Notes under the pieces: generated by a model
The model's database searches: none
Seen by the model: only the letters and a program-made list of their open reading frames with translations
Told to the model about the DNA's origin: nothing
Part shown: piece by piece, positions 52,752 through 61,762 of the stretch
Numbering within the stretch: the first letter of the stretch is position 1
Layout: every line of letters begins with the position of its first letter
Made by a program: the position numbers and the translations under genes
Origin: an uncultured Pirellula sp.
Lineage (GTDB): Bacteria > Planctomycetota > Planctomycetia > Pirellulales > Pirellulaceae
Assembly: GCA_903892355.1 (NCBI GenBank)
Contig: CAITIE010000064.1
Span: 124,001 to 188,000, forward strand
Reading direction: 5' to 3'
Length of the DNA: 64,000 bases

Positions 52752-55499
52752 ATGAGTGTTGCCCACCGCCACACGACAGGTCCGCAAGCACCGGAGGTTG
52801 GGGCACGTTTGCCCAGTGTGGCACCATGCGCTCACTGCGGGTTAGAAACCAATATTCATGACCCTGCGACTTGGTTTTCGGGAGCTCTTGAAGAAAGCGT
52901 GAACGATGGAAGCAGCGATGTCTCCAATGGTCCAGGCCTCAATGATCCACGCTACACCGAAGCACCTCTCGTATTCTGTTGCCACGGATGCATGGGTGCG
53001 TACGCATTGATCCATGAAATGGGGCTTGAGGCTTTCTACTCGCTTCGCGATCAACGCTCGAGCGAGATTGCACCGGTACATGCGGACAAGCAATCCTCGG
53101 TGCTCGCAGATCTCGAGGCTGCAGGGGTAAGCGTCGAGCATCTCGCGGATGGGCTTTGCCGAGTTCGGCTCGCCGTCGACGGATTGCACTGCGCCGCGTG
53201 CTCGTGGCTTATCGAAAAGATGCAACCGAATGTTCCTGGTTGGAGATCGGCCCGCGTGCGCATGAGCGATGCCTCACTCGAATTGATCTATGACCCGCAA
53301 GCCACGAGTCCGCTGAAGATCGCTGATCGAATGTCGCGAATCGGGTATTCGCTATCACCGCTCGAGTCCTGGGAGGGCGAGGATCGAGCGGACGCGATGG
53401 TCCGCCGCGAGCATTGGGTTGGGATGGCCGTAGCGTTCTTCCTTGCAGCCAATTCTATGTGGATCGCGATCTCTCTTTATGCCGGCGAATCGACCGGGAT
53501 CGCTCCGTCGCATGAACGGTTTCTCCGGATCGTGGGGGCGTTGCTCGGATTACTGGCTGCGGTTTTTCCCGGTCGTGTTTTCTTTCGTACGGCTTGGGAA
53601 TCATTGCGAGCGGGGGTCCCGCATGTCGACATCCCCGTAGCATTAGGGTTGGCCGTTGGGACCTTGGGGAGTCTCGTCGGGGCGATCAGTGGTCGTGGGC
53701 ACATTTATTTCGACTCACTGGCGTCGCTTGTTTTCTTACTGCGAGTCGGACGTTATATCCAATTTCGGGCCCAGTATCGTACCGGTGTCTCCCTGTCGAA
53801 ATTGATGCGGATGAACTCCGTGGTCGCGAACCGTATTGCTCCGGATGGTACTCGGTCGAGCGTCCCGTCGCACCGACTCCAAAAAGACGACCACGTCGAG
53901 GTCTTGCCCGGCCAGATTGTACCGGCGGATGGGGTGGTGATCGAAGGTTCCACAACGGTTCAAACCGCATTCATTACGGGAGAAAGTCGCCCTGTCCCGT
54001 TGGGAGTTGGCCAGGAAGTTGTAGGTGGTTCGCTCAACGATCAATCTCCCATTCGGTTGCGTGTTACGGCTGCTGGGAACGATAGTCGCATCGGGAAGTT
54101 ATCCGAGCTGGTTCGCGAGGCGAGTTCGAAACGGACACCGCTCCTACAACTCGCGGATCGTATCGGAGGGATTTTTGTTTGGGTGGTGATCGGTTTGTCG
54201 ATCGTCACCTTCATCGGCTGGACGATAGTGTCCGGCCCCGGTGACGGTGTCGAGCATACTGTCGCGCTGCTTACGATCGCTTGTCCATGCGCCTTGGCAC
54301 TAGCAGCCCCGCTGGTCATCACGGTAACACTCGGCCGCGCGGCCCGCGAACAGATTTGGATTCGGGATGGCAATTGCTTGGAACGGCTCGCCCAACCCGG
54401 GATTGTTTGGTTCGATAAGACAGGAACGCTGACCTACGGCGATCTGAGAGTGATCCACTGGGATGGGCCAGTAAACATCCTCCCTAGTATCGCAGCTTTA
54501 GAGTGTCAGTCCGACCATCCCGCTGCGAGAGCGATTCGGAGTTATGCTCTCGGGCGGAATCCACACAGCGATCTGGGGAAGTTTCAGGTGGATGGCGTGT
54601 CGCAGACGTTTGGTCAGGGTATCCGCGGGAGGGTGGACGGAACGCGTCTTCGAATTGGCTTGATGACTGCCTCGGAGGAAGCGTACTTTGAAAGAGCCAG
54701 GCGTTACATTAAACCGATAGAAGAGTCCCAAGGGGGTGAGATATACAGTTCCGTTTGGCAAACCATCCACGTATGGGCCGAAGATGTCCATATCGGTCAA
54801 TTCACGATCGGGGATCGGCTGCGACCGGAAGCGATTTTTACCCTACGTCGATTGCAATCGTGCGGTTGGAAGCTCGCGTTGCTTTCCGGGGACCAACAAG
54901 ACGTCGTCGACCAAGTCGCAGGGCAACTACGAGACGGTCGTATCCACGGTGGTATCGAAGTTGGTAACTACGGTGATATCTACGGTGATATCTACGGTGA
55001 TATCAAGGGTGGTATCGATTGGGTGGAGTGCAAAGGAGGGTGTAGCCCGGAAGAGAAATTGGCTGTTATCCGTGAATCGAAAAGTAGGTATCCCACAACG
55101 GTGATGGTAGGTGATGGGATCAATGACACGGCCGCACTGGCGTGTGCCGACATCGGGATCGCTGTGCGTGGAACTGGAGAAAACTGTTTGCGGCATGCCC
55201 CGATCTACATTCCGAGCAACCAACTCGATACGATTGCGAGACTTGTCGACGCCTCGCGAAACGCAGTCCGGGGAATCCACCGATGTTTTGCGGCCTCATT
55301 GATTTACAATACGATCACCATCTCCTTGGCAATCAGCGGATGGATTCATCCCTTGATCGCTGCCGTTTTCATGCCGATTAGCGGTTTGACCGTACTGGCA
55401 ATGGCTATGTCTGCAAAAACATTTCCAGCCCAACAAACTTTATCGCGACCGCCCGTCGAAACCAACGGTTCGAATCAACCCAGGGGGGGGCGGCCATGA
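52752..55499 (+). CDS. ccoI: CcoI/FixI copper-transporting P1B-type ATPase
   Basis: A 915-residue Cu+ exporter required to metallate cbb3 oxidase. An N-terminal cysteine-rich metal-binding module (C26-xx-C29, C76-C77-H-G-C80) is followed by an HMA domain with LHCAACSW (C147, C150) and eight membrane helices. The transport motif is CPC at 511-513, the phosphorylated Asp is D555 in FDKTGTLT, and the HP motif is SDHPAARA. VMVGDGINDTAALACADIG closes the P domain. Near residues 740-755, between the ATP-binding lobe and GDGIND, a short Gly-Asp-Ile-Tyr tandem repeat is inserted. The stop overlaps the ccoS ATG (ATGA). Confidence 0.95.
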   Translation: MSVAHRHTTGPQAPEVGARLPSVAPCAHCGLETNIHDPATWFSGALEESVNDGSSDVSNGPGLNDPRYTEAPLVFCCHGCMGAYALIHEMGLEAFYSLRDQRSSEIAPVHADKQSSVLADLEAAGVSVEHLADGLCRVRLAVDGLHCAACSWLIEKMQPNVPGWRSARVRMSDASLELIYDPQATSPLKIADRMSRIGYSLSPLESWEGEDRADAMVRREHWVGMAVAFFLAANSMWIAISLYAGESTGIAPSHERFLRIVGALLGLLAAVFPGRVFFRTAWESLRAGVPHVDIPVALGLAVGTLGSLVGAISGRGHIYFDSLASLVFLLRVGRYIQFRAQYRTGVSLSKLMRMNSVVANRIAPDGTRSSVPSHRLQKDDHVEVLPGQIVPADGVVIEGSTTVQTAFITGESRPVPLGVGQEVVGGSLNDQSPIRLRVTAAGNDSRIGKLSELVREASSKRTPLLQLADRIGGIFVWVVIGLSIVTFIGWTIVSGPGDGVEHTVALLTIACPCALALAAPLVITVTLGRAAREQIWIRDGNCLERLAQPGIVWFDKTGTLTYGDLRVIHWDGPVNILPSIAALECQSDHPAARAIRSYALGRNPHSDLGKFQVDGVSQTFGQGIRGRVDGTRLRIGLMTASEEAYFERARRYIKPIEESQGGEIYSSVWQTIHVWAEDVHIGQFTIGDRLRPEAIFTLRRLQSCGWKLALLSGDQQDVVDQVAGQLRDGRIHGGIEVGNYGDIYGDIYGDIKGGIDWVECKGGCSPEEKLAVIRESKSRYPTTVMVGDGINDTAALACADIGIAVRGTGENCLRHAPIYIPSNQLDTIARLVDASRNAVRGIHRCFAASLIYNTITISLAISGWIHPLIAAVFMPISGLTVLAMAMSAKTFPAQQTLSRPPVETNGSNQPRGGRP
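54969..55004 (+). repeat. 12-bp in-frame tandem repeat in ccoI
   Basis: Three perfect copies of TACGGTGATATC, with degenerate related units on each side (about 54945-55016), encode YGDI repeats within the cytoplasmic P-domain region of the ATPase. The frame is preserved. Confidence 0.92.
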
Positions 55500-55699
55500 G
55501 TGTTCTTTATATTGCCCTCCCGATCGCTATCCTGCTTGGCGGAGCTGGTCTCCTGGCGTGCTTGTACTGCATTCGATCTGGGCAATACGATGATCTTGAA
55601 TCACCTTCAGTGAGGGTGTTGATCGATGATGTTCCCGAGGCGAAGCCGGGCGGCAGCGACGAGACCAACGGGCTCCTCAAAAAGCCACTCCAGAATTAG
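55496..55699 (+). CDS. ccoS: CcoS, cbb3-type oxidase assembly protein
   Basis: A 67-residue protein with one membrane helix (YIALPIAILLGGAGLLACLYCI) followed by SGQYDDLESPSVRVLIDD, the CcoS family signature. CcoS is needed for cofactor insertion into cbb3 oxidase. The C-terminal tail is longer than in the shortest homologues. It starts inside the ccoI stop and ends the cluster; no ccoNOP or ccoG is present in the window. Confidence 0.93.
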   Translation: MSVLYIALPIAILLGGAGLLACLYCIRSGQYDDLESPSVRVLIDDVPEAKPGGSDETNGLLKKPLQN

Positions 55700-55768
55700 C
55701 CTCTCCTACGAACCGATGATGTGGTGGCTGTTCTATCGCTGGCAATTTGTGAGAGCATCACACGGCTA

Positions 55769-57139
55769 TTAGCGTGGCGTGCTGAGCTGAACGGTTAGCT
55801 CGCCACTGTTGTCGAAAAGCTTTCCAGCAGGCTCATTGATTTTCAGCAGCAGCACGCCGTCTTCGGTTGCGTGAATCGTGGTCGCATCTCCAACGGGGAT
55901 AACGTTCCAAATGCTCGTTTTGTCTCCGCCACGAATGGTGGCGATGGTGGCCACCAATCGGCCCATGGGTTGATTTCGATAGTATCGATACGTAACACCA
56001 TTGGCGGACGAACTCCACGGGCTTGCTGGATCGATGGTAGAGATAACCCATTGGCCGTTGGCTCGAATTTCGATGGACTCCCCGCGCTCTAAGAAAAAGC
56101 CGCTATCTTGCCAACCGCGATCGGCTTGGATGGGTAGTTCGGTGGGTTGGTCCGCGATCGAAGCAATTCCGAGATGCGGCCGTTCACCCAGTGCGATCAT
56201 AGAACGTTGGGGCTCGAATCCGAAATCGAATTCGGTGATGAAGCCATTCCAATCCGCTTCTACGATTGCCCAGCGATCGGCGAGATTCTTTTGGAGTCGA
56301 TCCGATAGGTCCATCGAATAATTGAGTGGTGGCGAGGCGGCGTCGGCGAGAGCACGTTGGTATTCGGGGTGGTTCCAGAAGAAGACGCAAGCGGCCCAAC
56401 TCCACACGTACCGATCGATTCGATCGATTCGATCGATTCGATTTTCGCGTTGATTGCCGAATCGGAGCACCGAGGCGAGGGTGGGTGCTTCGCCTCGTTG
56501 CACCAATTCGCGAAGCCGTTTAAAACGTCCCCAGTGGGGGACTTCGCGAGGATCAGAGGGTACGACACGCAGGGTCAGTTTTCCGTCGGTCCACCGATGG
56601 GTAGCAAACATGTCCGCCATCCCCTCCATAAACCATGGAGAGCCAGCGCCACCGAAGTATCGGTACATAATCCAGTGGGTCGCTTCGTGGAGGAAGAGGT
56701 GCCTTCGGTAATACTCCGAGGGTTGCTCCATGACGAAGATGCGGTTCGCGAGCTGATACCCATCATCGAATTCGGGGACTCCGTCGAGATATCCCGCAGA
56801 TTGGAAGATCGATTTGTCGCCAATCAAGAACACGGTCAATTCCAGCGATTGTTTTCTCTCCGCCGGGACCGTCCAGAGTTGATCCCAGCGTTCGATTGCT
56901 TGATGCAGCACATCAGGCCATGACTTCAGTTCTTGATCGATTGGAAGATCGGTGATGAGGGTCAAGTTGCCACGGGTCAACTTTCGGAGTCCATTGCCGA
57001 TCGATTCCTGTGCGGAGAGCCGTTGTGCAAAGATTCCTGAGAACAGTGCGCACCCGAAAAGGAAAGCAAGTCCGAAAACCGCGTGTTGCGATCGGCGATT
57101 CCATCGCATCGCGTTCGCGATTGCTGCAATAGAGTCCAT
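55769..57139 (-). CDS. Secreted HExxH (DUF1570-like) protein with lectin-like C-terminus
   Basis: A 456-residue exported protein. The signal peptide is best explained from ATG 57109 (MRWNRRSQHAVFGLAFLFG); the longer start at 57139 is given because it lies 30 bp from the upstream gene. A zinc-peptidase motif H151-EATH-155 followed by WFMEGMADMF, with the third ligand Glu, indicates a gluzincin-like site. The C-terminal about 120 residues (ESIEIRANGQWVIS, DGVLLLKINEPAGKLFDNSG) resemble a PA-IL/LecA-like sugar-binding sandwich. A RID-RID-RID microrepeat lies near residues 234-243. The function is unproven; a cell-wall or extracellular protease is plausible. Confidence 0.82.
   Translation of the reverse strand: MDSIAAIANAMRWNRRSQHAVFGLAFLFGCALFSGIFAQRLSAQESIGNGLRKLTRGNLTLITDLPIDQELKSWPDVLHQAIERWDQLWTVPAERKQSLELTVFLIGDKSIFQSAGYLDGVPEFDDGYQLANRIFVMEQPSEYYRRHLFLHEATHWIMYRYFGGAGSPWFMEGMADMFATHRWTDGKLTLRVVPSDPREVPHWGRFKRLRELVQRGEAPTLASVLRFGNQRENRIDRIDRIDRYVWSWAACVFFWNHPEYQRALADAASPPLNYSMDLSDRLQKNLADRWAIVEADWNGFITEFDFGFEPQRSMIALGERPHLGIASIADQPTELPIQADRGWQDSGFFLERGESIEIRANGQWVISTIDPASPWSSSANGVTYRYYRNQPMGRLVATIATIRGGDKTSIWNVIPVGDATTIHATEDGVLLLKINEPAGKLFDNSGELTVQLSTPR
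56412..56438 (-). repeat. 9-bp in-frame tandem repeat
   Basis: Three copies of CGATCGATT (plus-strand sense) encode RIDRIDRID in the HExxH protein, before the helix YVWSWAACVFFW. The frame is kept. Confidence 0.92.
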
Positions 57140-57169
57140 GGAGAAACCTGTCCGAAAAAACGCGAGGGC

Positions 57170-58198
57170 TTAGTGATTGGCCGCCAGTTGCGATTGGATT
57201 TTGAGAGCCAATTCAACCGCCCCGGCTGCGTGCTGCAGATCGAGTCGCGGTGCTGGGACTCGCGAAGTTACGCTTTGGGCCACATCTTCGATCTCGGCTT
57301 TGAACGCGTCGATATCATCCGCTGCAGGTAATTCCGGCCGGATGACTTGTCCGTCGCGCGTCACGATCTTGAGCGGCATGGTTTCCGCAGCGTCGGAGAA
57401 GGCAGCGAAATCGAAATGGAGAGTCGCATCTTCGAGGTGCAATTCGAATGCGTGCGTGAAGGGACGACCCGGGCCATCGATCACACCGGAGGAGCTGCTG
57501 ACGGCGATATCGGGTGCGCCGAAATCGTAGAGGACATGGACGTACTTAGCGACGTTCCCTTGCATGCGTCCTACTGCATGAACCCCGCGAGGCTTGCCGA
57601 ATAGCAATTGGATCCAATGCAAATCGTGCACGTGCAAATCGACGAGTGGTCCGCCAACTTTGTCGGGATCATAGAAGTCCGGGATCCAGGTCGGATCGGA
57701 GATAACGCGTTTGAAGTATCCGCCGATCGGTTTACCGTACTTGCCGGACCTGGCGATTTCGGTGGCGAGTTGGAATGGTCCCATATAAGGCAGAACATGC
57801 GCGACCAAAGCTAATTTGCCCGTCTTATGGGAGACCTCTTGCACGCGCTGGCATTCGGAAGCGGACAGCGCGAGTGGTTTTTCGATGAATACGTCCTTGC
57901 CATGTTCCATCGCCAGGACAGCGGCGGGGGCATGAAGATGGGGAGGCAAGCAGATATCGATGACATCGATATCAGGGGAGCGGACCATTTGATCGAGGGA
58001 CTCGAAGACTTGGAGACCCTCGACCGAGATCTGTTCGCCCGGCGGGCCGAAGTTGCCTTGGATGCCTCGCCAATCGCCAGAGCGTTTCTTGGGATCACCG
58101 CTTGCGAACGCAACGAGTTTCGCTTGATCGGATCTTCGATACGCCAGCGTATGAATCCAGCCCATGAAGCCAATGCCAATGAGTCCCACGCGAATCAT
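57170..58198 (-). CDS. Gfo/Idh/MocA-family oxidoreductase
   Basis: A 342-residue NAD(P)-dependent sugar or inositol dehydrogenase-like protein. The Rossmann start is VGLIGIGFMGWIHTLAYRRS, then DVIDICLPPHLHAPA and the cofactor/substrate lysine in DVFIEKPLALS. The second-domain DLHVHDLHWIQLLFG carries the usual acid and His pair. The substrate cannot be told from sequence; the family is highly expanded in planctomycetes. It ends 30 bp upstream of the HExxH gene on the same strand. The 195 bp upstream, to the gdhA stop, hold no gene I can see. Confidence 0.92.
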   Translation of the reverse strand: MIRVGLIGIGFMGWIHTLAYRRSDQAKLVAFASGDPKKRSGDWRGIQGNFGPPGEQISVEGLQVFESLDQMVRSPDIDVIDICLPPHLHAPAAVLAMEHGKDVFIEKPLALSASECQRVQEVSHKTGKLALVAHVLPYMGPFQLATEIARSGKYGKPIGGYFKRVISDPTWIPDFYDPDKVGGPLVDLHVHDLHWIQLLFGKPRGVHAVGRMQGNVAKYVHVLYDFGAPDIAVSSSSGVIDGPGRPFTHAFELHLEDATLHFDFAAFSDAAETMPLKIVTRDGQVIRPELPAADDIDAFKAEIEDVAQSVTSRVPAPRLDLQHAAGAVELALKIQSQLAANH

Positions 58199-58393
58199 CC
58201 TGAGATATCCTTTGCCAATGGTGCGAGGAAAGGGGGTTGTGATTTACGGGCATCCGCTCCCATCAATCTTCACCGTAACGTGAACTATGCTCGACCCATC
58301 ATAAGAAACATCGCCGGTTTGCGACAGACGCCGAGAAGGAGACTATCAATCCGATGGTCCCCGAAGGAAATGCGTCGATTCGTCCGGCGGTGG

Positions 58394-59632
58394 CTACACC
58401 AACCAGCCAGCGAGTTCAGAGGCTCGTTGCACGCGGCTGATGGCGAGGATGAAGGCGGCGGTGCGGAGGGAAACGTTTCGGGTCGAGGATTCCTGCCACA
58501 CATTTTCGAACGCATCGGAGAGCGTTCGATCAAGTTCTTGGCGGACCCGGTCCAGGCTCCATTTGTAGTGTTGGCGATTCTGAGCCCATTCGAAGTAGCT
58601 GACGGTAACGCCGCCTGCATTAGCCAAGATATCGGGAAGGATCATGATCCGCTTGTCGGAGAGAATTTTGTCTGCCTCGGGATCGATGGGGCCATTCGCG
58701 GCTTCGATGATCGTCTTCGCTCGAATCTTGCCGGCGTTAGTTGCAGTAATAACATCGCCGAGCGCTGCGGGGATGAGCAGATCCACATCCAGATACAGAA
58801 GTTCATCGGCGGGTATTCGTTCGGCGTTTTTGTAACCTTCGAGCGATCCTTTGTTTTTGATGACGTACGAAAAGACTTCGGGGATATTGAGCCCCTTGGG
58901 ATTGACGTAAGCGCCGCTGACATCGCTGACCGCTACCACCGGAAATGCGGCTTCGTACAGGTACTTCGCTGCATGGGAGCCTACGTTTCCGAAGCCTTGG
59001 ATGGCGGTGCGGCATTGCTCAGGCTTTACATTGATTCGCTTGAGCAATTTCACCGCGAGAGTTCCAACACCGCGCCCGGTGGCTTCTTCACGCCCGCGTG
59101 CGCCGTACTCCTCCACGGGTTTGCCGGTGATGACCGCAGGATTGAACCCGTGGTACTTTTCCCATTGGTTGCGGAACCACGCCATGACCTCGTGGTTGGT
59201 ACCCATGTCGGGAGCTGGGATATCGGAATCGGGTCCGACGATCTCGTGAATCTGGTCCACGAACGAACGCGTCATTCGCTCCATCTCTCGTTTCGACAAT
59301 GTTTTTGGATCGATACCGATGCCACCTTTCGCGCCGCCGTAGGGGAGATCCACAACAGCGGTTTTCCATGTCATCAGCGATGCGAGAGCGCGGACTTCGT
59401 CGAGATCGACCGCTGGGTGGTAACGCAGACCACCTTTCATCGGTCCACGAGCATTGTCGTGCTGAACGCGATAGCCGAGGACCGTTTCGATTCGGCCATC
59501 ATCCCGTTCAAAGGCGACTTGGACCGTCACTTCCCGTTTGGGTGTCGTCAGCAACTTACGCATCCAATCGGGCATCTGCATCTGATCAGCCGCTTGACTG
59601 AAATACAGGTTGGTCGATTCGCTGGCACGCAT
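58394..59632 (-). CDS. gdhA: Glutamate dehydrogenase (Glu/Leu/Phe/Val family)
   Basis: A 412-residue hexameric-type dehydrogenase that interconverts glutamate and 2-oxoglutarate plus ammonia. The substrate-binding GPMKGGLRYHP, the catalytic-lysine segment LPYGGAKGGI, PDMGTNHEVMAW, the cofactor-domain GFGNVGSHAA and the late LPDILANAGGVTVSYFEW are typical of glutamate rather than leucine dehydrogenases. Cofactor preference cannot be read reliably. The preceding 257 bp, to the tpiA stop, show no gene. Confidence 0.93.
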   Translation of the reverse strand: MRASESTNLYFSQAADQMQMPDWMRKLLTTPKREVTVQVAFERDDGRIETVLGYRVQHDNARGPMKGGLRYHPAVDLDEVRALASLMTWKTAVVDLPYGGAKGGIGIDPKTLSKREMERMTRSFVDQIHEIVGPDSDIPAPDMGTNHEVMAWFRNQWEKYHGFNPAVITGKPVEEYGARGREEATGRGVGTLAVKLLKRINVKPEQCRTAIQGFGNVGSHAAKYLYEAAFPVVAVSDVSGAYVNPKGLNIPEVFSYVIKNKGSLEGYKNAERIPADELLYLDVDLLIPAALGDVITATNAGKIRAKTIIEAANGPIDPEADKILSDKRIMILPDILANAGGVTVSYFEWAQNRQHYKWSLDRVRQELDRTLSDAFENVWQESSTRNVSLRTAAFILAISRVQRASELAGWLV

Positions 59633-59889
59633 GATCGGATTTCCCCAAAGAGGTTTTAAAGGACCGGGACCGATTCAACCGTCGCCAGACCATGAAGGAA
59701 TAGTAATGTCTATGAGTGTACCGCATCGCTCGGGGCTGTGTTAACCACCGGTTACCAGGCGTATGGATGCAACGCATCCATGAGTTGATGCGAGGAGTGG
59801 GCGGCCAGCAATTGCGGGGCAAAACCCTAGAAAATCAGGAGTCATGCCGCCGAAAAAATGCATCGCGGACCGAGTCTTATGCTTCAACT

Positions 59890-60657
59890 CTATTTCTTGA
59901 TGGCAGCAGCAGCCTGCACAATCGCGGTAAAAGAGTCCGACTTCAGCGAGGCTCCCCCGACCAAAGCGCCGTCGATGTTGGGTTGGCCCAACAGTTCCAA
60001 TGCGTTGTCCGCTTTCACACTGCCACCATACTGAATGATGACATGCTCGGCGGTCGATGGTGAGAACAGAGTCGATAATAGGGCGCGAATATCGGCGTGG
60101 ACTTCTTCCGCTTGGGCAGGAGTTGCCGTTTTTCCAGTCCCGATCGCCCATACTGGCTCATAAGCCAGGACGGTTTTCTTCATTTGTTCTTCGGTAAGTC
60201 CGGCGAGCGATCCACGGCATTGGCCTCGCACCACGTCGGTGGTGCGGCCGGCTTCTCGTTCCTCGAGCGTTTCACCAATGCAGACGATGGGTGTTAATCC
60301 TGCCGCTAAGACCGCCTTGAGCTTCTCGTTCACGAGGGCATCGGTTTCCCCAAAAATCGCCCGCCGCTCGCTATGGCCGAGGATGACATACTGGCAACCC
60401 ACGTCCTGGAGCATGGCGCAGCTGAGTTCGCCGGTGTAGGCTCCGTCCGGCTTGCTGTAGACATTCTGGGCCCCTAACCCGATCGCGCTGCCACGCAATG
60501 TTGCAGCCAAATCGCCTAGGTAAACCGAGGGTGGGCAGACCGCCACGTCAACATTGCTGATTCCCTTGAGCGAGTCCATGAGCTGCTGCACGAGCGCTGT
60601 TGCGGAGCTCTTCAAGAGGTTCATTTTCCAATTGCCAGCAATGAAAATCTTTCTCAC
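59890..60657 (-). CDS. tpiA: Triosephosphate isomerase
   Basis: A 255-residue glycolytic enzyme. NWKMN near the start provides the active-site Asn and Lys, GHSERR the electrophilic His, AYEPVWAIGTGKTA the catalytic Glu and loop 6, and QYGGSVKADN and LVGGASLK bind phosphate. The initiation codon is GTG at 60657, which places the conserved N-terminus correctly; there is no clear Shine-Dalgarno. It is divergent from parA across 224 bp. Confidence 0.96.
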   Translation of the reverse strand: MRKIFIAGNWKMNLLKSSATALVQQLMDSLKGISNVDVAVCPPSVYLGDLAATLRGSAIGLGAQNVYSKPDGAYTGELSCAMLQDVGCQYVILGHSERRAIFGETDALVNEKLKAVLAAGLTPIVCIGETLEEREAGRTTDVVRGQCRGSLAGLTEEQMKKTVLAYEPVWAIGTGKTATPAQAEEVHADIRALLSTLFSPSTAEHVIIQYGGSVKADNALELLGQPNIDGALVGGASLKSDSFTAIVQAAAAIKK

Positions 60658-60881
60658 GTGTGGAGGCCTTTTTCTGGGGGATTTGAAGTCAAAGAATCTT
60701 TAGGACCTCAGGATGTCGGAATTGCCCAGATTGTCAAGATTGGTCTGGATTTGCATGGAGAAATGTTGGTACCGTCGCAGTTGCGAGTTTCGCGGTGCTT
60801 TCCGCGTGAAAACCCGCATCACCACGGACCTATGGGTCGCGGACTTGGAATCTAGGCTGGACACGGACACACGTAGGAACC

Positions 60882-61715
60882 ATGCGAAAAATAGCCGTTA
60901 TCAATCAAAAGGGTGGCGTGGGCAAAACAACGACCGCGGTCAATCTCGCGGCGGGTTTAGCGGCATGCGGAAAAAAGGTTTGCCTCGTGGATTTGGATCC
61001 CCAGGCACATGCGTCGTTGCACCTGGGCGTTACGGTGACCGACCAGGAGCAGAGCATTTACGATTTGCTCTGCAGCGATATCCCCTTGTCCGCCGTCCGC
61101 CGAGATATCTCGGAGCAGCTATCGATTGTGCCTGCGAATTTGGATTTGGCAGCAGCGGAGATGGAGCTCGCGGGCGAAGTGGGACGAGAAGTGATTCTTC
61201 GCGACCGTATCGAAGCCGAACCGGAAGAGCATGACTTCTTGATCATCGATTGCCCTCCATCTCTGGGCGTATTGACCCTGAATGCCTTGACCGCCGTCGA
61301 TGAAGTCTTTTTGCCGTTGCAGCCGCACTTCCTCGCGCTGCATGGCCTTTCCAAATTGCTTCGCACGATCGAGGTGGTGGCTAAACGACTCAACCCGAGC
61401 CTTCGATTAGAGGGTATTGTCCTCTGCATGTACGAGTCGAGCACGCGATTGGCGGCCGAAGTGAGTCGCGATGTCGAGGAGTTCTTGCAAGCCAGCGCGT
61501 CGCAGAGTCCGGTCTGGGCCACGGCGAAATTTTTTCAGACCAAGATCCGTCGCAATATACGTTTGGCGGAAGCACCGAGCTTTGGTCAGTCGATTTTCGA
61601 CTACGCTCCCAACAGCCATGGCTCTGAGGATTATTTAGGCCTCGCCCACGAAGTCCTGGCGTCGGAGATTGCTGGCCAAAGCTCCGAGGAATCCGTTGCC
61701 TTTTCGTCGAACTAA
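60882..61715 (+). CDS. ParA/Soj-family ATPase
   Basis: A 277-residue deviant-Walker ATPase. The signature KGGVGKTTTAVNLAA (residues 10-24, signature Lys plus P-loop Lys), DLDPQAHAS and LIIDCPPSLG are intact, with IRRNIRLAEAPSFG near the C-terminus as in chromosomal Soj/ParA. No parB follows; the next gene is a lipoprotein. It may act in segregation or positioning of another cargo. A short acidic and Ser-rich tail extends past the usual end. Confidence 0.92.
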   Translation: MRKIAVINQKGGVGKTTTAVNLAAGLAACGKKVCLVDLDPQAHASLHLGVTVTDQEQSIYDLLCSDIPLSAVRRDISEQLSIVPANLDLAAAEMELAGEVGREVILRDRIEAEPEEHDFLIIDCPPSLGVLTLNALTAVDEVFLPLQPHFLALHGLSKLLRTIEVVAKRLNPSLRLEGIVLCMYESSTRLAAEVSRDVEEFLQASASQSPVWATAKFFQTKIRRNIRLAEAPSFGQSIFDYAPNSHGSEDYLGLAHEVLASEIAGQSSEESVAFSSN

Positions 61716-61762
61716 CCACCCGTTGATGCATGTCCTTTTCCCTCTCCTAACGTAGCTCCCTG

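Noticed and set aside
57827-59659. A 610-codon + strand open frame opposite the Gfo/Idh and glutamate dehydrogenase genes
   Set aside because: The minus strand encodes two clear enzymes with intact motifs over the same span; the + frame has no domain, crosses their gap, and is explained by codon bias of the opposite strand.
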